NCBI GenBank assembly: GCA_035762425.1
Contig: DASTOW010000071.1
Span: 1 to 49,800, forward strand
Direction of reading: 5' to 3'
Source: AWTP1-13 sp035762425
GTDB lineage: Bacteria; Pseudomonadota; Alphaproteobacteria; Rhizobiales; Hyphomicrobiaceae
DNA length: 49,800 bases
A program made the translations under genes and the position numbers. The notes below the pieces were generated by a model. The model saw only the letters and a program-made list of their open reading frames with translations. It ran no database searches and had not been told where the DNA came from. This document shows, in pieces, positions 23,339 to 32,577 of this stretch; the stretch's first letter is position 1; each line of letters begins with the position of its first letter.

Positions 23339-26296
23339 ATGAGCCGACAACCCAAGAACGATGCATTTGCGCGTACGTCTTTCCTGCAGGGCACCAATGC
23401 GGCCTACATCGAGGAGATGCAGGCTCAATACGAGCGCAACCCCGGATCGGTCAGCGACGAGTGGCGGCATTTCTTCGCATCACTGCAGGAGGAGCGCGGC
23501 GCATCGTTCGGTGACAACGGTCATGCAGGCCCCTCGTGGGCGAGACCCATGCAGCAGGTGGGTTCGAACAGCGACCTGCTGGGAGCCCTGACGGGCGACT
23601 ACGAAGGCGCCGAGCGCCAGGTGCGCGAGAAGCTGCAGGCGCGCGCCAGCGCGGTTGGCTTCGAGCTGTCGCCGATGGCGTCGCTGCGCACCACCCAGGA
23701 CAGCATTCGCGCCCTCATGCTGATCCGCGCCTACCGCGTCATGGGCCACCTGGCCGCCGACCTCGATCCCCTCGGCCTCAGCGAGCGCAAGATCCATAAG
23801 GAGCTGCGCCCCGAAACCTACGGCTTCACGGAAGCCGACCTCGACCGCCCGATCTTCATCGACAAGGTGCTCGGGCTCGAGATCGCCACGGTGCGTGACA
23901 TTCTGAAGATTCTGCGCCGCACCTACTGCCGGCAGATTGGCGTGGAGTTCATGCACATCACCTCGCCGGTGCAAAAGTCCTGGATCCAGGAACGTATCGA
24001 GGGTCGCGACAAGGACATCAACTTCACGGTCGAAGGTAAGCGCGCCATCCTCAACAAGCTGATCGAGGCGGAGACCTTCGAGAAGTTCGCCGACGTCAAA
24101 TACACCGGCACCAAGCGCTTCGGCCTGGATGGCGGCGAGTCGATGGTTCCCGCGCTCGAGCAGATCATCAAGCGCGGCGGCCAGCTCGGCGTGAAGGAGA
24201 TCGTGATGGGCATGGCGCATCGCGGGCGCCTCAATGTGCTGGCCAACGTGATGGGCAAGCCGCACCGCGCCATCTTCAATGAGTTCAAGGGCGGCTCCTA
24301 CAAGCCCGACGACGTCGAGGGCTCGGGTGACGTCAAATATCACCTCGGCGCCTCCTCCGACCGCGCGTTCGACGGCAACAACGTGCACCTGTCGCTGACG
24401 GCCAACCCCTCGCACCTTGAGATCGTCGATCCGGTGGTGCTCGGCAAGGTGCGCGCCAAGCAGGACCAGCACGGCTGCAAGCCGGGCGAGCGCACACCGG
24501 TGATGCCGTTGCTGATTCACGGTGATGCGGCGTTTGCGGGCCAGGGCGTAGTGGCCGAATGCTTCGGCCTGTCGGGCCTCAAGGGCCATCGCACCGGCGG
24601 CTCGATCCACTTCATCATCAACAACCAGATTGGCTTCACCACGGCGCCGCGCCACTCGCGCTCGTCGCCCTATTGCTCCGACGTCGCCAAGATGGTCGAG
24701 GCGCCGATCTTCCACGTCAACGGCGACAACCCCGAAGCGGTGGTGCACGTCGCCAAGATCGCCACCGAGTTCCGGCAGAGGTTCCAGAAGCCGGTGGTGA
24801 TCGACATGTTCTGCTATCGCCGCTTCGGCCATAACGAGTCCGACGAGCCCGCATTCACGCAACCGCTGATGTACCGCGCCATCAAGGCGCATCCGTCGGT
24901 CGTCGCAATCTATTCGCAGCGCCTGATCCAGGAAGGCGTCGTCACCAAGCAGGGCGTCGAGGAGATGCAGGGCGCCTTCCGCGCCCACCTGGAGGCTGAG
25001 CTGGGCGCCGCCGAAGGCTTCAAGCCGAACAAGGCTGACTGGCTCGATGGCCGTTGGGCCGAGATCGGCTTCGCCGACGATGAAGCCCGGCGCGGGACGA
25101 CCGGCGTGTCGATCGAGTCGCTCAAGGAGATCGGCCAGCGTATCACGACCATCCCGCAGGACTTCCACGCCCACAAGACTGTGCAGCGCCTGCTGCAGCG
25201 CCGCCGTGAGATGGTCGATACGGGTACCGGCATCGACTGGTCGATGGCTGAGGCGCTGGCGTTCGGCACGCTCCTGAAGGAAGGCTTTCCGGTGCGCCTG
25301 TCCGGCCAAGACAGCGAGCGCGGCACCTTCTCGCAGCGCCACTCGGTGCTGGTCGATCAGGAGACCGAGCGTCGCTACACGCCCCTGAAGTATGTCTCGC
25401 CTGACCAGGGCCGCTTCGAGGTCATCAACTCGATGCTGTCGGAAGAGGCGGTGCTGGCCTTCGAGTACGGCTACACGCTGGCGGAGCCCAACGCGCTGGT
25501 GATGTGGGAGGCGCAGTTCGGCGACTTCGCCAACGGCGCCCAGGTCGTGTTCGACCAATTCATCTCATCGGGCGAGCGCAAGTGGCTCAGGATGTCGGGC
25601 CTCGTCTGCCTACTGCCGCACGGGTACGAGGGGCAGGGGCCGGAGCACTCCTCGGCCCGCGTCGAGCGCTTCCTGCAGCTGTGCGCCGAGGACAACTGGC
25701 AGGTCGCCAACTGCACCACGCCGGCCAACTACTTCCACGTTCTGCGCCGGCAGCTGCATCGCAAGTTCCGCAAGCCGCTGGTGATCATGACGCCGAAGTC
25801 GCTGTTGCGGCACAAGCGCGTCACCTCCGATCTCAGCGAGATGGGGCCGCACTCGACGTTCCACCGTCTGCTGTGGGATGACGCGCAGGCGCGGCCCGGC
25901 GAGAAGATCAAGCTGAAGCCGGATGGGCAGATCCGCCGCGTCGTCCTGTGCACCGGCAAGGTCTACTACGACCTCTACGAAGCCCGCGAGGCGGCTGGCG
26001 TCGACGACGTCTACCTGCTGCGCATCGAGCAGCTCTATCCGTTCCCGGCCAAGGCGCTGGTGACCGAGTTGTCCCGTTTCGCCAAGGCCGAGATCGTCTG
26101 GGCGCAGGAAGAGCCGCGCAACATGGGCGCGTGGAATTTCATCGAGCCCAACGTCGAATGGGTTCTGCAGCACACGCCGGTCGTCAACACGCGGCCGCGC
26201 TATGTCGGCCGCACGCCAGCTGCCGCCACGGCCACCGGGCTCGCCAGCAAGCACAATCAGGAGCAGAAGGCGCTGGTGGAGCAGGCGCTGATGTGA
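23339..26296 (+). CDS. sucA: 2-oxoglutarate dehydrogenase E1 component (SucA)
   Basis: Thiamine-diphosphate E1 subunit of the 2-oxoglutarate dehydrogenase complex, 985 residues, close to the alphaproteobacterial norm. The N-terminal segment FARTSFLQGTNAAYIEEMQAQY is the E2-binding region. The ThDP and active-site regions are recognisable in GMAHRGRLNVLANVMGKP, FHVNGDNPEAV (GDN Mg-ThDP motif), YRRFGHNESDEP and RGTFSQRHSVL. ATG 23339 begins the conserved N-terminus; an in-frame ATG 23273 adds 22 unconserved residues. It acts with SucB and the adjacent Lpd. Confidence 0.97.
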   Translation: MSRQPKNDAFARTSFLQGTNAAYIEEMQAQYERNPGSVSDEWRHFFASLQEERGASFGDNGHAGPSWARPMQQVGSNSDLLGALTGDYEGAERQVREKLQARASAVGFELSPMASLRTTQDSIRALMLIRAYRVMGHLAADLDPLGLSERKIHKELRPETYGFTEADLDRPIFIDKVLGLEIATVRDILKILRRTYCRQIGVEFMHITSPVQKSWIQERIEGRDKDINFTVEGKRAILNKLIEAETFEKFADVKYTGTKRFGLDGGESMVPALEQIIKRGGQLGVKEIVMGMAHRGRLNVLANVMGKPHRAIFNEFKGGSYKPDDVEGSGDVKYHLGASSDRAFDGNNVHLSLTANPSHLEIVDPVVLGKVRAKQDQHGCKPGERTPVMPLLIHGDAAFAGQGVVAECFGLSGLKGHRTGGSIHFIINNQIGFTTAPRHSRSSPYCSDVAKMVEAPIFHVNGDNPEAVVHVAKIATEFRQRFQKPVVIDMFCYRRFGHNESDEPAFTQPLMYRAIKAHPSVVAIYSQRLIQEGVVTKQGVEEMQGAFRAHLEAELGAAEGFKPNKADWLDGRWAEIGFADDEARRGTTGVSIESLKEIGQRITTIPQDFHAHKTVQRLLQRRREMVDTGTGIDWSMAEALAFGTLLKEGFPVRLSGQDSERGTFSQRHSVLVDQETERRYTPLKYVSPDQGRFEVINSMLSEEAVLAFEYGYTLAEPNALVMWEAQFGDFANGAQVVFDQFISSGERKWLRMSGLVCLLPHGYEGQGPEHSSARVERFLQLCAEDNWQVANCTTPANYFHVLRRQLHRKFRKPLVIMTPKSLLRHKRVTSDLSEMGPHSTFHRLLWDDAQARPGEKIKLKPDGQIRRVVLCTGKVYYDLYEAREAAGVDDVYLLRIEQLYPFPAKALVTELSRFAKAEIVWAQEEPRNMGAWNFIEPNVEWVLQHTPVVNTRPRYVGRTPAAATATGLASKHNQEQKALVEQALM

Positions 26297-26463
26297 TGGT
26301 GGTGACGTGCGGGTCACGAACGCATGCGATGAGGGGCGTGCCGGCCGGAGCGGCGCGTCCTTGCAAGGAGTGGACGTGCAGGGCCGGGCAACGGCGGGTG
26401 CTTAGCGCGCCATGCGCTGCACAGCGCTGAACGGGCGAATGATTGCTGGACGGTGGAACGAGA

Positions 26464-27735
26464 ATGACGATCGAGATCAAGGTGCCGGCGCTGGGTGAAT
26501 CTGTCACCGAAGCGACCGTCGGCCAATGGTTCAAGAAACCGGGCGAAGCCGTCAATGTGGACGAGCCGCTGGTCGAGCTGGAGACCGACAAGGTCACGGT
26601 CGAGGTGCCGGCACCTGCCGCCGGCGTGTTGGGCGACATCAAGGTGGCGCAAGGCTCGACGGTCGCCGTCGGCAGCGTGCTGGGCTCCATCAAGCCAGGA
26701 GCCGGCGTTCCAGCGCAGCCCGCCGCGAAGGCCGAGGCAAAGCCGGCTGCGGCCGCACCCAAGCCGGCGCCCGCTGCCCCGACCACGCCGGCGAAAGGCG
26801 ACATGCCGCCGGCGCCGGCCGCGCGCAAGATGATGGAGGAGAAGGGTCTGTCGCCAGCCGACGTGTCGGGCTCCGGTCGCCGCGGCCAGGTGCTGAAAGA
26901 GGACGTGATGGCGGCCGGCCGCTCGCCGGGACCGGCTGCCAGCGGCGCTGCTGCGGAGGCCGTCGCCTATGCGCCGATGACCACCACCTCGGTTGCCGTC
27001 GCCCAGCTGCGGGCGCCATCCGTGCCCAACGATGCCGCGCGCGAAGAACGCGTGAAGATGACGCGTCTGCGGCAGACCATCGCCCGCCGCCTGAAGGACG
27101 CGCAGAACACCGCGGCCATGCTCACCACGTTCAACGACCTCGACATGCACGCGGTCATGAACCTGCGCAAGGAATACAAGGACCTGTTCGAGAAGCGCCA
27201 CGGCGTGAAGCTGGGTTTCATGGGCTTCTTCGTGAAGGCGTGCATCCAGGCGCTGAAGGAGATCCCCGCCGTCAACGCCGAGATCGACGGGGCCGACATC
27301 ATCTACAAGAACTACTACCACATCGGCGTTGCCGTCGGCACGGACAAGGGCCTGGTGGTGCCGGTGGTGCGCGAGGCCGACCGCATGTCGCTCGCCGAGG
27401 TCGAGCAGACCATCACCGACTTCGGCAAGCGTGCCCGGGAAGGCAAGCTGTCGATCGACGAGATGCAGGGCGGCACCTTTACCATCTCCAACGGCGGCGT
27501 GTACGGCTCGCTGATGTCGACGCCGATCTTGAACGCGCCGCAGTCCGGTATCCTCGGCATGCATCGCATCGAGGAGCGGCCGGTGGTGCGAAACGGGCAG
27601 ATCGTGATTCGGCCGATGATGTATCTGGCGCTCAGCTACGATCACCGCATCGTCGACGGCAAGGACGCGGTGACCTTCCTGGTGCGCGTCAAGGAAGTCC
27701 TGGAAGACCCGCAGCGCTTCGTGCTGGAGCTGTGA
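26464..27735 (+). CDS. sucB: Dihydrolipoyllysine-residue succinyltransferase E2 (SucB)
   Basis: E2 core of the 2-oxoglutarate dehydrogenase complex, 423 residues. The single lipoyl domain has modifiable Lys43 in LETDKVTVEV, an Ala/Pro/Lys linker runs from about 80 to 118, the peripheral-subunit-binding domain is APAARKMMEEKGLSPADVSG, and the catalytic domain ends with His394 and Asp398 in YDHRIVDG. The ATG at 26464 follows GTGGAACGAGA. It lies 167 nt after sucA with no hairpin that I can identify, and 118 nt before lpd. Confidence 0.97.
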   Translation: MTIEIKVPALGESVTEATVGQWFKKPGEAVNVDEPLVELETDKVTVEVPAPAAGVLGDIKVAQGSTVAVGSVLGSIKPGAGVPAQPAAKAEAKPAAAAPKPAPAAPTTPAKGDMPPAPAARKMMEEKGLSPADVSGSGRRGQVLKEDVMAAGRSPGPAASGAAAEAVAYAPMTTTSVAVAQLRAPSVPNDAAREERVKMTRLRQTIARRLKDAQNTAAMLTTFNDLDMHAVMNLRKEYKDLFEKRHGVKLGFMGFFVKACIQALKEIPAVNAEIDGADIIYKNYYHIGVAVGTDKGLVVPVVREADRMSLAEVEQTITDFGKRAREGKLSIDEMQGGTFTISNGGVYGSLMSTPILNAPQSGILGMHRIEERPVVRNGQIVIRPMMYLALSYDHRIVDGKDAVTFLVRVKEVLEDPQRFVLEL

Positions 27736-27748
27736 TGTCGCTTGTCAT

Positions 27749-27767
27749 CCTGGGCCTGGTGCCCGGG
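27749..27767. repeat. REP-like hairpin between sucB and lpd
   Basis: CCTGGGC (27749-27755) and GCCCGGG (27761-27767) form a 7-bp stem with one T-G pair around a 5-nt loop, within GTCATCCTGGGCCTGGTGCC. This resembles the GTCATCCTGGGC-type palindromic intergenic elements that are dispersed in many alphaproteobacterial genomes. Only one copy is in the window, so membership of a family is inferred. Confidence 0.4.
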
Positions 27768-27853
27768 ACCTCGTTGCCAACACAGGCCGGCGTGCGCGGA
27801 TCGCTGTATGCCGGCGACGACCGCGGCGATGCCAGCCAACGCAGAGTTTTTCA

Positions 27854-29251
27854 ATGACCTATGACCTGATCGTGATCGGCACCGGCCCGGGCGGTTATGT
27901 GTGCGCCATCCGCGCCGCCCAGCTCGGCCTGAAGGTGGCCGTTGTCGAAAAGCGCGCCACCTACGGGGGCACCTGTCTCAACATCGGATGCATTCCCTCC
28001 AAAGCGCTGCTGCACGCCTCCGAGCTCTACGAGGAGGCAGGACACTCCTTCGCCGGGATGGGCATCGAGGTGCCCGCAGTCAAACTCGACCTCGCCAAGA
28101 TGCTGGCATTCAAGGATCAGGGCGTGAAGGGCAACGTCGACGGTGTCGCCTTCCTGCTCAAAAAGAACAAGATCGACACCTTTCAGGGCACCGGGACGAT
28201 CGCCGGGCCAGGCAAGGTCGAGGTCGCAACTGCGAACGGCAGACAGCAGCTCGAGACCAAGAACATCGTCATCGCCACCGGCTCCGACGCCGCCAAGCTG
28301 GCGGGGGTCAACATCGACGAGGTGAGCATCGTGTCGTCGACCGGCGCCCTAGCGCTGCCCAAGGTGCCCAAGCGCATGCTGGTGGTGGGCGCGGGAGTGA
28401 TCGGGCTGGAGCTCGGTTCGGTCTGGCGCAGGCTCGGTGCGGAGGTGGGCGTGGTCGAATATCTCGACCGCATCCTGCCGGGCATGGACGCCGACGTGGC
28501 CAGGACGGTGCAGCGCATCCTGACCAAGCAGGGTATGACCTTCAAGCTGGCCAGCAAGGTGATCAAAGTCGCAAAGAACGGTGCGGCCCAGCAGATCACG
28601 ATCGAGCCGGCGACCGGCGGCGAGCCCATGACCATCGAAGCCGACGTCGTGCTGGTTGCGATCGGTCGGACCCCCTACACGGAGGGCCTCGGCCTGGAGG
28701 CGGCCGGCGTGCAGCTCGACAACCGCAAGCGCGTGATCGTCGATGCCCACTACCAGACCAATGTACCCGGCATCTATGCCATCGGCGACGTGATCGCAGG
28801 GCTGATGCTGGCCCATAAGGCCGAGGACGAGGGCACGGCAGCGGCCGAGATCCTCGCCGGGCAAGCGGGTCACGTGAACTACGACGTTATTCCCAACGTC
28901 ATCTACACGTTCCCGGAGGTTGCCTCGGTCGGCAAGTCCGAGGAGGACCTGAAGGACGCAGGCATCGCCTACAAGGTCGGCAAGTTCCCGTTCACCGCCA
29001 ATGGCCGCGCCAAGGTCAACAAGACCACCGACGGCTTCGTCAAGATCCTGGCCGAAGCCAAGACGGACCGGATTCTCGGCGTGCACATGATCGGCGCGGC
29101 AGCCAGCGAGATGATCGCCGAGGCGGCGGTGATCATGGAGTTCGGCGGCTCGGCCGAAGACCTGGCCCGTACCTGCCACGCGCACCCGACCTTGACCGAG
29201 GCAGTCAAGGAGGCGGCGCTGGCCGTGGACAAGCGCGCCATTCATATGTGA
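27854..29251 (+). CDS. lpdA: Dihydrolipoamide dehydrogenase (Lpd, E3)
   Basis: FAD flavoprotein that reoxidizes the lipoyl groups of SucB with NAD, 465 residues. FAD-binding GTGPGG is at 9-14, the redox-active disulfide is Cys41/Cys46 in GGTCLNIGCIPSK, the second Rossmann site is VVGAGVIGLELGSV, and the catalytic His-Glu pair is in HAHPTLTEAVKEAAL. ATG 27854 is clear. As the last gene of mdh-ridA-sucCDAB-lpd it probably serves the 2-oxoglutarate complex. A hairpin with a short T-run lies directly after it. Confidence 0.97.
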   Translation: MTYDLIVIGTGPGGYVCAIRAAQLGLKVAVVEKRATYGGTCLNIGCIPSKALLHASELYEEAGHSFAGMGIEVPAVKLDLAKMLAFKDQGVKGNVDGVAFLLKKNKIDTFQGTGTIAGPGKVEVATANGRQQLETKNIVIATGSDAAKLAGVNIDEVSIVSSTGALALPKVPKRMLVVGAGVIGLELGSVWRRLGAEVGVVEYLDRILPGMDADVARTVQRILTKQGMTFKLASKVIKVAKNGAAQQITIEPATGGEPMTIEADVVLVAIGRTPYTEGLGLEAAGVQLDNRKRVIVDAHYQTNVPGIYAIGDVIAGLMLAHKAEDEGTAAAEILAGQAGHVNYDVIPNVIYTFPEVASVGKSEEDLKDAGIAYKVGKFPFTANGRAKVNKTTDGFVKILAEAKTDRILGVHMIGAAASEMIAEAAVIMEFGGSAEDLARTCHAHPTLTEAVKEAALAVDKRAIHM

Positions 29252-29264
29252 CAGAGCGCTGCAG

Positions 29265-29286
29265 GCGCCGTTGCGAGCGGCGCTTT
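29265..29286 (+). terminator. Short intrinsic terminator after lpd
   Basis: GCGCCG (29265-29270) pairs with CGGCGC (29278-29283) around a 7-nt loop, followed by TTT. It lies 14 nt past the lpd stop and touches the end of the convergent TAXI gene. The T-run is short, so its efficiency is uncertain. Confidence 0.5.
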
Positions 29287-30238
29287 ACGGTATCAGCCCG
29301 ATCTCGCGCAGGTACCTGAGGACGCCGGGATGCAGCAGGTCGCGGCGCGCCGCGCTAGCAGTGTTGGCTGCCGTGGTCTCGCGCGCCTGCGGCAAGCGCT
29401 CGGCGAGCTTGGCCTCGCCCTTGTGCAAGGCTCGCGCGAGCCGGTAGGCGATGTCCTCGGGCAGCGTCGGCCGGGCGAGGATGAAGCTCCATGACCCGAG
29501 CGATGTCAGCGCCTGCGGCTGGCCGGGAAACGAATTGGCCGGCACGACCAGCGTCTGCAGGAACGAGTGCTTGGCCTGGATGCGGGCGATGGCCTCCGCG
29601 TCCGGCACGATGAAGCGGGCGCCCGCCGGTCCCTTGGCAACTGCGGTGAAGCCAGGCCAGGCGGTGCCACCGCCCCACAACGCGGCAGCGCGGCCATCCA
29701 TGACCATGGCAGGTCCATCGCCGGCGCGATCCAGGAAGATGGCCTCGAAGTCGCGACTCTGGTCGAGGCCGAGGCCGTCCAGGATATAGCGGGCGAGGAT
29801 TACAAGACCCGAACCCTTGGCGCCGAACGCAACGGGTTTGCCTTTGAGATCGTCGATCGTCCGATAGGCACTGTCCGCCCTGACCACGAACATGCCGGGC
29901 GTTGCGTACATGGCGGCCAGGATGCGCAGATCCGCCGGGGCCCGGCCGATGCCGTTCAACGCCTCGAGCGCCGCCTCGCCTTGCACCAGACCGATGTCGA
30001 GCTGGCCTGCCTCAAGCAGCGGAATGTTCTCGGCGCTGCCCTTGGTGTTCTGCGGGCGAACTTCGAGGCTTGGCTCCACCTCGTTGATGATGCCGGCCAC
30101 CGCGTCACCATAAACCGGAAAGCCACCGCCGGGTGTGGCGGTGGCCAGCGACACGACGGTCTTGTCCGCGCCGTGGGCCGCCATAGCCAGGGGTATGGCC
30201 AGCACCAGCACCAAGGTTGACATCATGACGATGTTCAT
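29285..30238 (-). CDS. TAXI-family TRAP transporter solute receptor
   Basis: Periplasmic substrate-binding protein of the TAXI group (TRAP-associated extracytoplasmic immunogenic), 317 residues. A signal peptide, MNIVMMSTLVLVLAIPLAMAAHG, precedes the typical start of mature TAXI proteins, VVSLATATPGGGFPVYGDAVAGIIN. ENIPLLEAGQLDIGLVQGEAA and DDLKGKPVAFGAKGSG are further family landmarks. The start at 30238 is set by GGGAG 7 nt upstream; the 16-codon in-frame extension is not conserved. No fused DctQM membrane gene lies beside it, so it is an orphan receptor here. Glutamate-like ligands are known for some members; the ligand here is unknown. Confidence 0.85.
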   Translation of the reverse strand: MNIVMMSTLVLVLAIPLAMAAHGADKTVVSLATATPGGGFPVYGDAVAGIINEVEPSLEVRPQNTKGSAENIPLLEAGQLDIGLVQGEAALEALNGIGRAPADLRILAAMYATPGMFVVRADSAYRTIDDLKGKPVAFGAKGSGLVILARYILDGLGLDQSRDFEAIFLDRAGDGPAMVMDGRAAALWGGGTAWPGFTAVAKGPAGARFIVPDAEAIARIQAKHSFLQTLVVPANSFPGQPQALTSLGSWSFILARPTLPEDIAYRLARALHKGEAKLAERLPQARETTAANTASAARRDLLHPGVLRYLREIGLIP

Positions 30239-30329
30239 AGCGCACTCCCTGCATCGAGCCTGGGCGAAGCTTGGCCGCCTTTCCATCTGCTATACTTGCC
30301 GCATACGCGCTCGATGCGAAGGGGGCTTG

Positions 30330-30923
30330 ATGTCCGCCGGTCTGCATCCAGAAGGATTTATTCGGTTGCTGGCGGCGGTTGCGCTGCTGGCGGCTTGGCT
30401 GGTCCAGGCCGATGCGCAGACCGATGGCGATGCGGCGGCCCGCGCGCAGCGTCTCGACAGCCTGTTCGCGTTGCTCAAGACTGCCAAGGACCAGGACGAG
30501 GCTGACGCCATTGTTGGCGACATCTGGAAGGTCTGGCTGCGGTCTGGCTCGGCTGATCTGGATGCTCGCATGGAGCACGCGACCAGGCTGATGGCCCACG
30601 GCCTGCTGCAGCCGGCCCTGGCGGCGCTCGATGAGATTACTGCCGCGGCTCCGAAGTGGGCAGAGGCATGGAACAAGCGGGCTACCGTCTTATTCCTGCT
30701 CAGTGAGTACGATCGCTCGCTGGCCGACATCGAACGCGTGCTGGCGCTGGAGCCGCGTCATTTCGGTGCGCTCGCCGGTATCGGCATGATCCGCTCTGAG
30801 AAAGGCGAGTTGCGCGAGGCGCTCGCCGCCTTGCGCCGGGCGCTGGCCGTCAATCCGTTCCTCAAGGAGCGACTGGGCCTGATCCCGGCTCTGGAAAAGC
30901 AGCTTGGCGAGCAACCGCTTTGA
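30330..30923 (+). CDS. Secreted or membrane-anchored TPR protein
   Basis: The protein is 197 residues with an N-terminal hydrophobic signal (IRLLAAVALLAAWLVQADAQ), probably cleaved after ADA. At least three TPR-like helical pairs follow: LMAHGLLQPALAALDEITAAAPKWAEAW, KRATVLFLLSEYDRSLADIERVLALEPRHF and LAGIGMIRSEKGELREALAALRRALAVNP. TPR arrays bind proteins; no enzyme motif is present. ATG 30330 follows AAGGGGG at 5 nt. It is divergent from the TAXI gene, whose start is 91 nt away, and convergent with the isomerase gene. The partner is unknown. Confidence 0.82.
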   Translation: MSAGLHPEGFIRLLAAVALLAAWLVQADAQTDGDAAARAQRLDSLFALLKTAKDQDEADAIVGDIWKVWLRSGSADLDARMEHATRLMAHGLLQPALAALDEITAAAPKWAEAWNKRATVLFLLSEYDRSLADIERVLALEPRHFGALAGIGMIRSEKGELREALAALRRALAVNPFLKERLGLIPALEKQLGEQPL

Positions 30924-30932
30924 GGCTTGCGT

Positions 30933-31337
30933 CTAGGGTCCCGATGCCTTGCGCCGCGCGGCAACGATGTCGTGCAGGTTGTTGTGCTTGAGGCTGCCGA
31001 CCGGATCGATCTCGACGATTTCCAGCGTCAGGCCCAGCGGTCGGCTGGCGAACATGTCGGCCGTTGCGCCCGTCAGTCTGGCGAACATGTGCTCGGCCGC
31101 CTGCTGGCGCACTGCGGCGGGTCTGCCTGAGCCGATGCGGGCCTGTACGTGAATGAAGGCATTGTCGGCATGGCCGTCAGCGATGCGGTAGGTATCGCGC
31201 CTAGCCGCCCGCGTCCGCATGCCGCCGATCGGGAAGACGCCGGTTTCCAGGGCGGCCTCGTGCAGGGCAGTCACCAGCGCGGCGATATCGAGTACCGCTT
31301 CCAGGTTGGCCGAGTATTCGATGATCAGATGCGGCAT
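30933..31337 (-). CDS. 5-carboxymethyl-2-hydroxymuconate delta-isomerase-like protein
   Basis: The protein is 134 residues of the tautomerase superfamily. After Met removal Pro would be N-terminal (MPHLIIEYSANLE), the catalytic proline of CHMI (HpaF) in homoprotocatechuate degradation. FPIGGMRTRAARRDTYRIADGHADNAFIHVQARIGSGR is also characteristic of the family. The start at 31337 is chosen because it places Pro at position 2. No other hpa genes are nearby, so its role in an aromatic pathway is unproven and a detached or alternative isomerase function is possible. Confidence 0.8.
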   Translation of the reverse strand: MPHLIIEYSANLEAVLDIAALVTALHEAALETGVFPIGGMRTRAARRDTYRIADGHADNAFIHVQARIGSGRPAAVRQQAAEHMFARLTGATADMFASRPLGLTLEIVEIDPVGSLKHNNLHDIVAARRKASGP

Positions 31338-31487
31338 GGCAGCTGGATCCACTTCGTGAAAGGCTGCCCATGGTAGCAGGCAACAAGCAGGCACAACGAG
31401 CCCCACACAAGCGTTAGATGCGCTATGCGGGGCTCGCCGGGGCAGGCCGCCTAGGTTCGGCCCTGGAGCGAAATCGCCATGCCAGCG

Positions 31488-32546
31488 CTACAACCGGCTC
31501 TCGCGGACCGGCTTGGATTTGGCCGCCGTCTGCGGGCCGAGCTGGACCACGTTGCCGGGCTCAACCTTGGCGTCGGGGCCGAGCACCTGCTCGCCCTTCT
31601 CGGCCGCCAGCTCGGCGACGCTCTTGACGAGCGCCAGCTCCTTGGCGCCCGGGAGCGTCTCGGCCTCGGCGTAGTAGTCGAACCACGGCAGGCCCGCACC
31701 GGTGTAGTCGGCTGCCGTAGGTGGCCGCTGCGCCGGGGCCTCGCCGGTGATGTTTCGCCATTGCGTGGCGTCGATCAAGGTCACGAAGCTGCGGCTTGAG
31801 ACGCTCTGGTCCCACGCGTCGATGCCGTAAGGGTCGGCGTAGATCTGCTGGCGCATGCGGCCGCCGGCTGCCAGGCCCATCGCTTGAGCCGGGGCGGCCG
31901 CACAGGCGCGCGAACGCATCACTGCACCAGCCCCCTCGCCCATGTACATGCGTAGGGCACCTGCCAGCTGGTGCTCTTGTGCGCGGCGGCGAGCCAGCTC
32001 CTCGTAGCGCGCCTTCTTCATGGGATAGGCAATGATCTGCAGGCCGCCGTGCTCGGGCTGGCCGGTGATCTGCTCCTCGACCGAGTAGCCTGAGCCGAGT
32101 GGCATGGCGACGAACTGACGGACCACGTCCTTGGCTACGCAGAACCCGTCGAGCCACGGCTGTTCGGGCACGACGACATAGTCGTTCTTGCAGGCATCGA
32201 GATCGGGCTTCCACGCCTTGCCGCTCACCGCATTGATCTTGCCGGCGGCGATCTTGAGCGCGAACGGGTAGGCATCATGGCGACGGCGGCCCGAGAACGA
32301 GAGCCACATGGCCTCCGCCTGATAGAGCGGCATCATCACGCCGCCGCGCTCGCGCCAGTCTGGGGGAACGTGCTGTGCGTAGTCCTCCAGGTGTTTCAGA
32401 GAGAAACAGCCCAATCCGGGCGGTAGCGGATAATGTTTTCCATTATCGGGGATGCGCAAGGTGCGCTGAAAATTGACCTCCGTTTGGGCTTGTTCGTGAA
32501 CCTCAGGGAACCGAAAGACCAGGCTGTCGCGCTCGAGTGTAATCAT
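31488..32546 (-). CDS. Conserved protein of unknown function, partner of an Xre regulator
   Basis: A 352-residue protein that I do not recognise as a named family. Visible features are a central EAMWLSFSGRRRHDAYPFALKIAAGKINAVSG, EQPWLDGFCVAKDVVRQFVAMPLGSGYSVEEQITG and HGGLQIIAYPMKK; the first resembles segments of unannotated proteins from actinobacteria and proteobacteria, as far as I recall. No signal peptide, transmembrane helix or known catalytic motif is clear, although HGGLQI and the Trp-rich segments suggest a soluble domain. The C-terminal 100 residues are more polar. It starts at 32546, 31 nt downstream of the Xre gene on the same strand, so regulator and protein form a two-gene unit. 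Confidence 0.7.
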   Translation of the reverse strand: MITLERDSLVFRFPEVHEQAQTEVNFQRTLRIPDNGKHYPLPPGLGCFSLKHLEDYAQHVPPDWRERGGVMMPLYQAEAMWLSFSGRRRHDAYPFALKIAAGKINAVSGKAWKPDLDACKNDYVVVPEQPWLDGFCVAKDVVRQFVAMPLGSGYSVEEQITGQPEHGGLQIIAYPMKKARYEELARRRAQEHQLAGALRMYMGEGAGAVMRSRACAAAPAQAMGLAAGGRMRQQIYADPYGIDAWDQSVSSRSFVTLIDATQWRNITGEAPAQRPPTAADYTGAGLPWFDYYAEAETLPGAKELALVKSVAELAAEKGEQVLGPDAKVEPGNVVQLGPQTAAKSKPVRESRL

Positions 32547-32577
32547 TACCCTACCTACCGTTGGTCGTTCCTGGCAC

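Noticed and set aside
23480..25558. 692-codon open frame antisense to sucA
   Set aside because: It is His/Asp/Arg-rich and has the same third-position GC pattern as other shadow frames; sucA is certain on the other strand. The same holds for long antisense frames at 2027-3388, 6883-7890 and 9095-10177.
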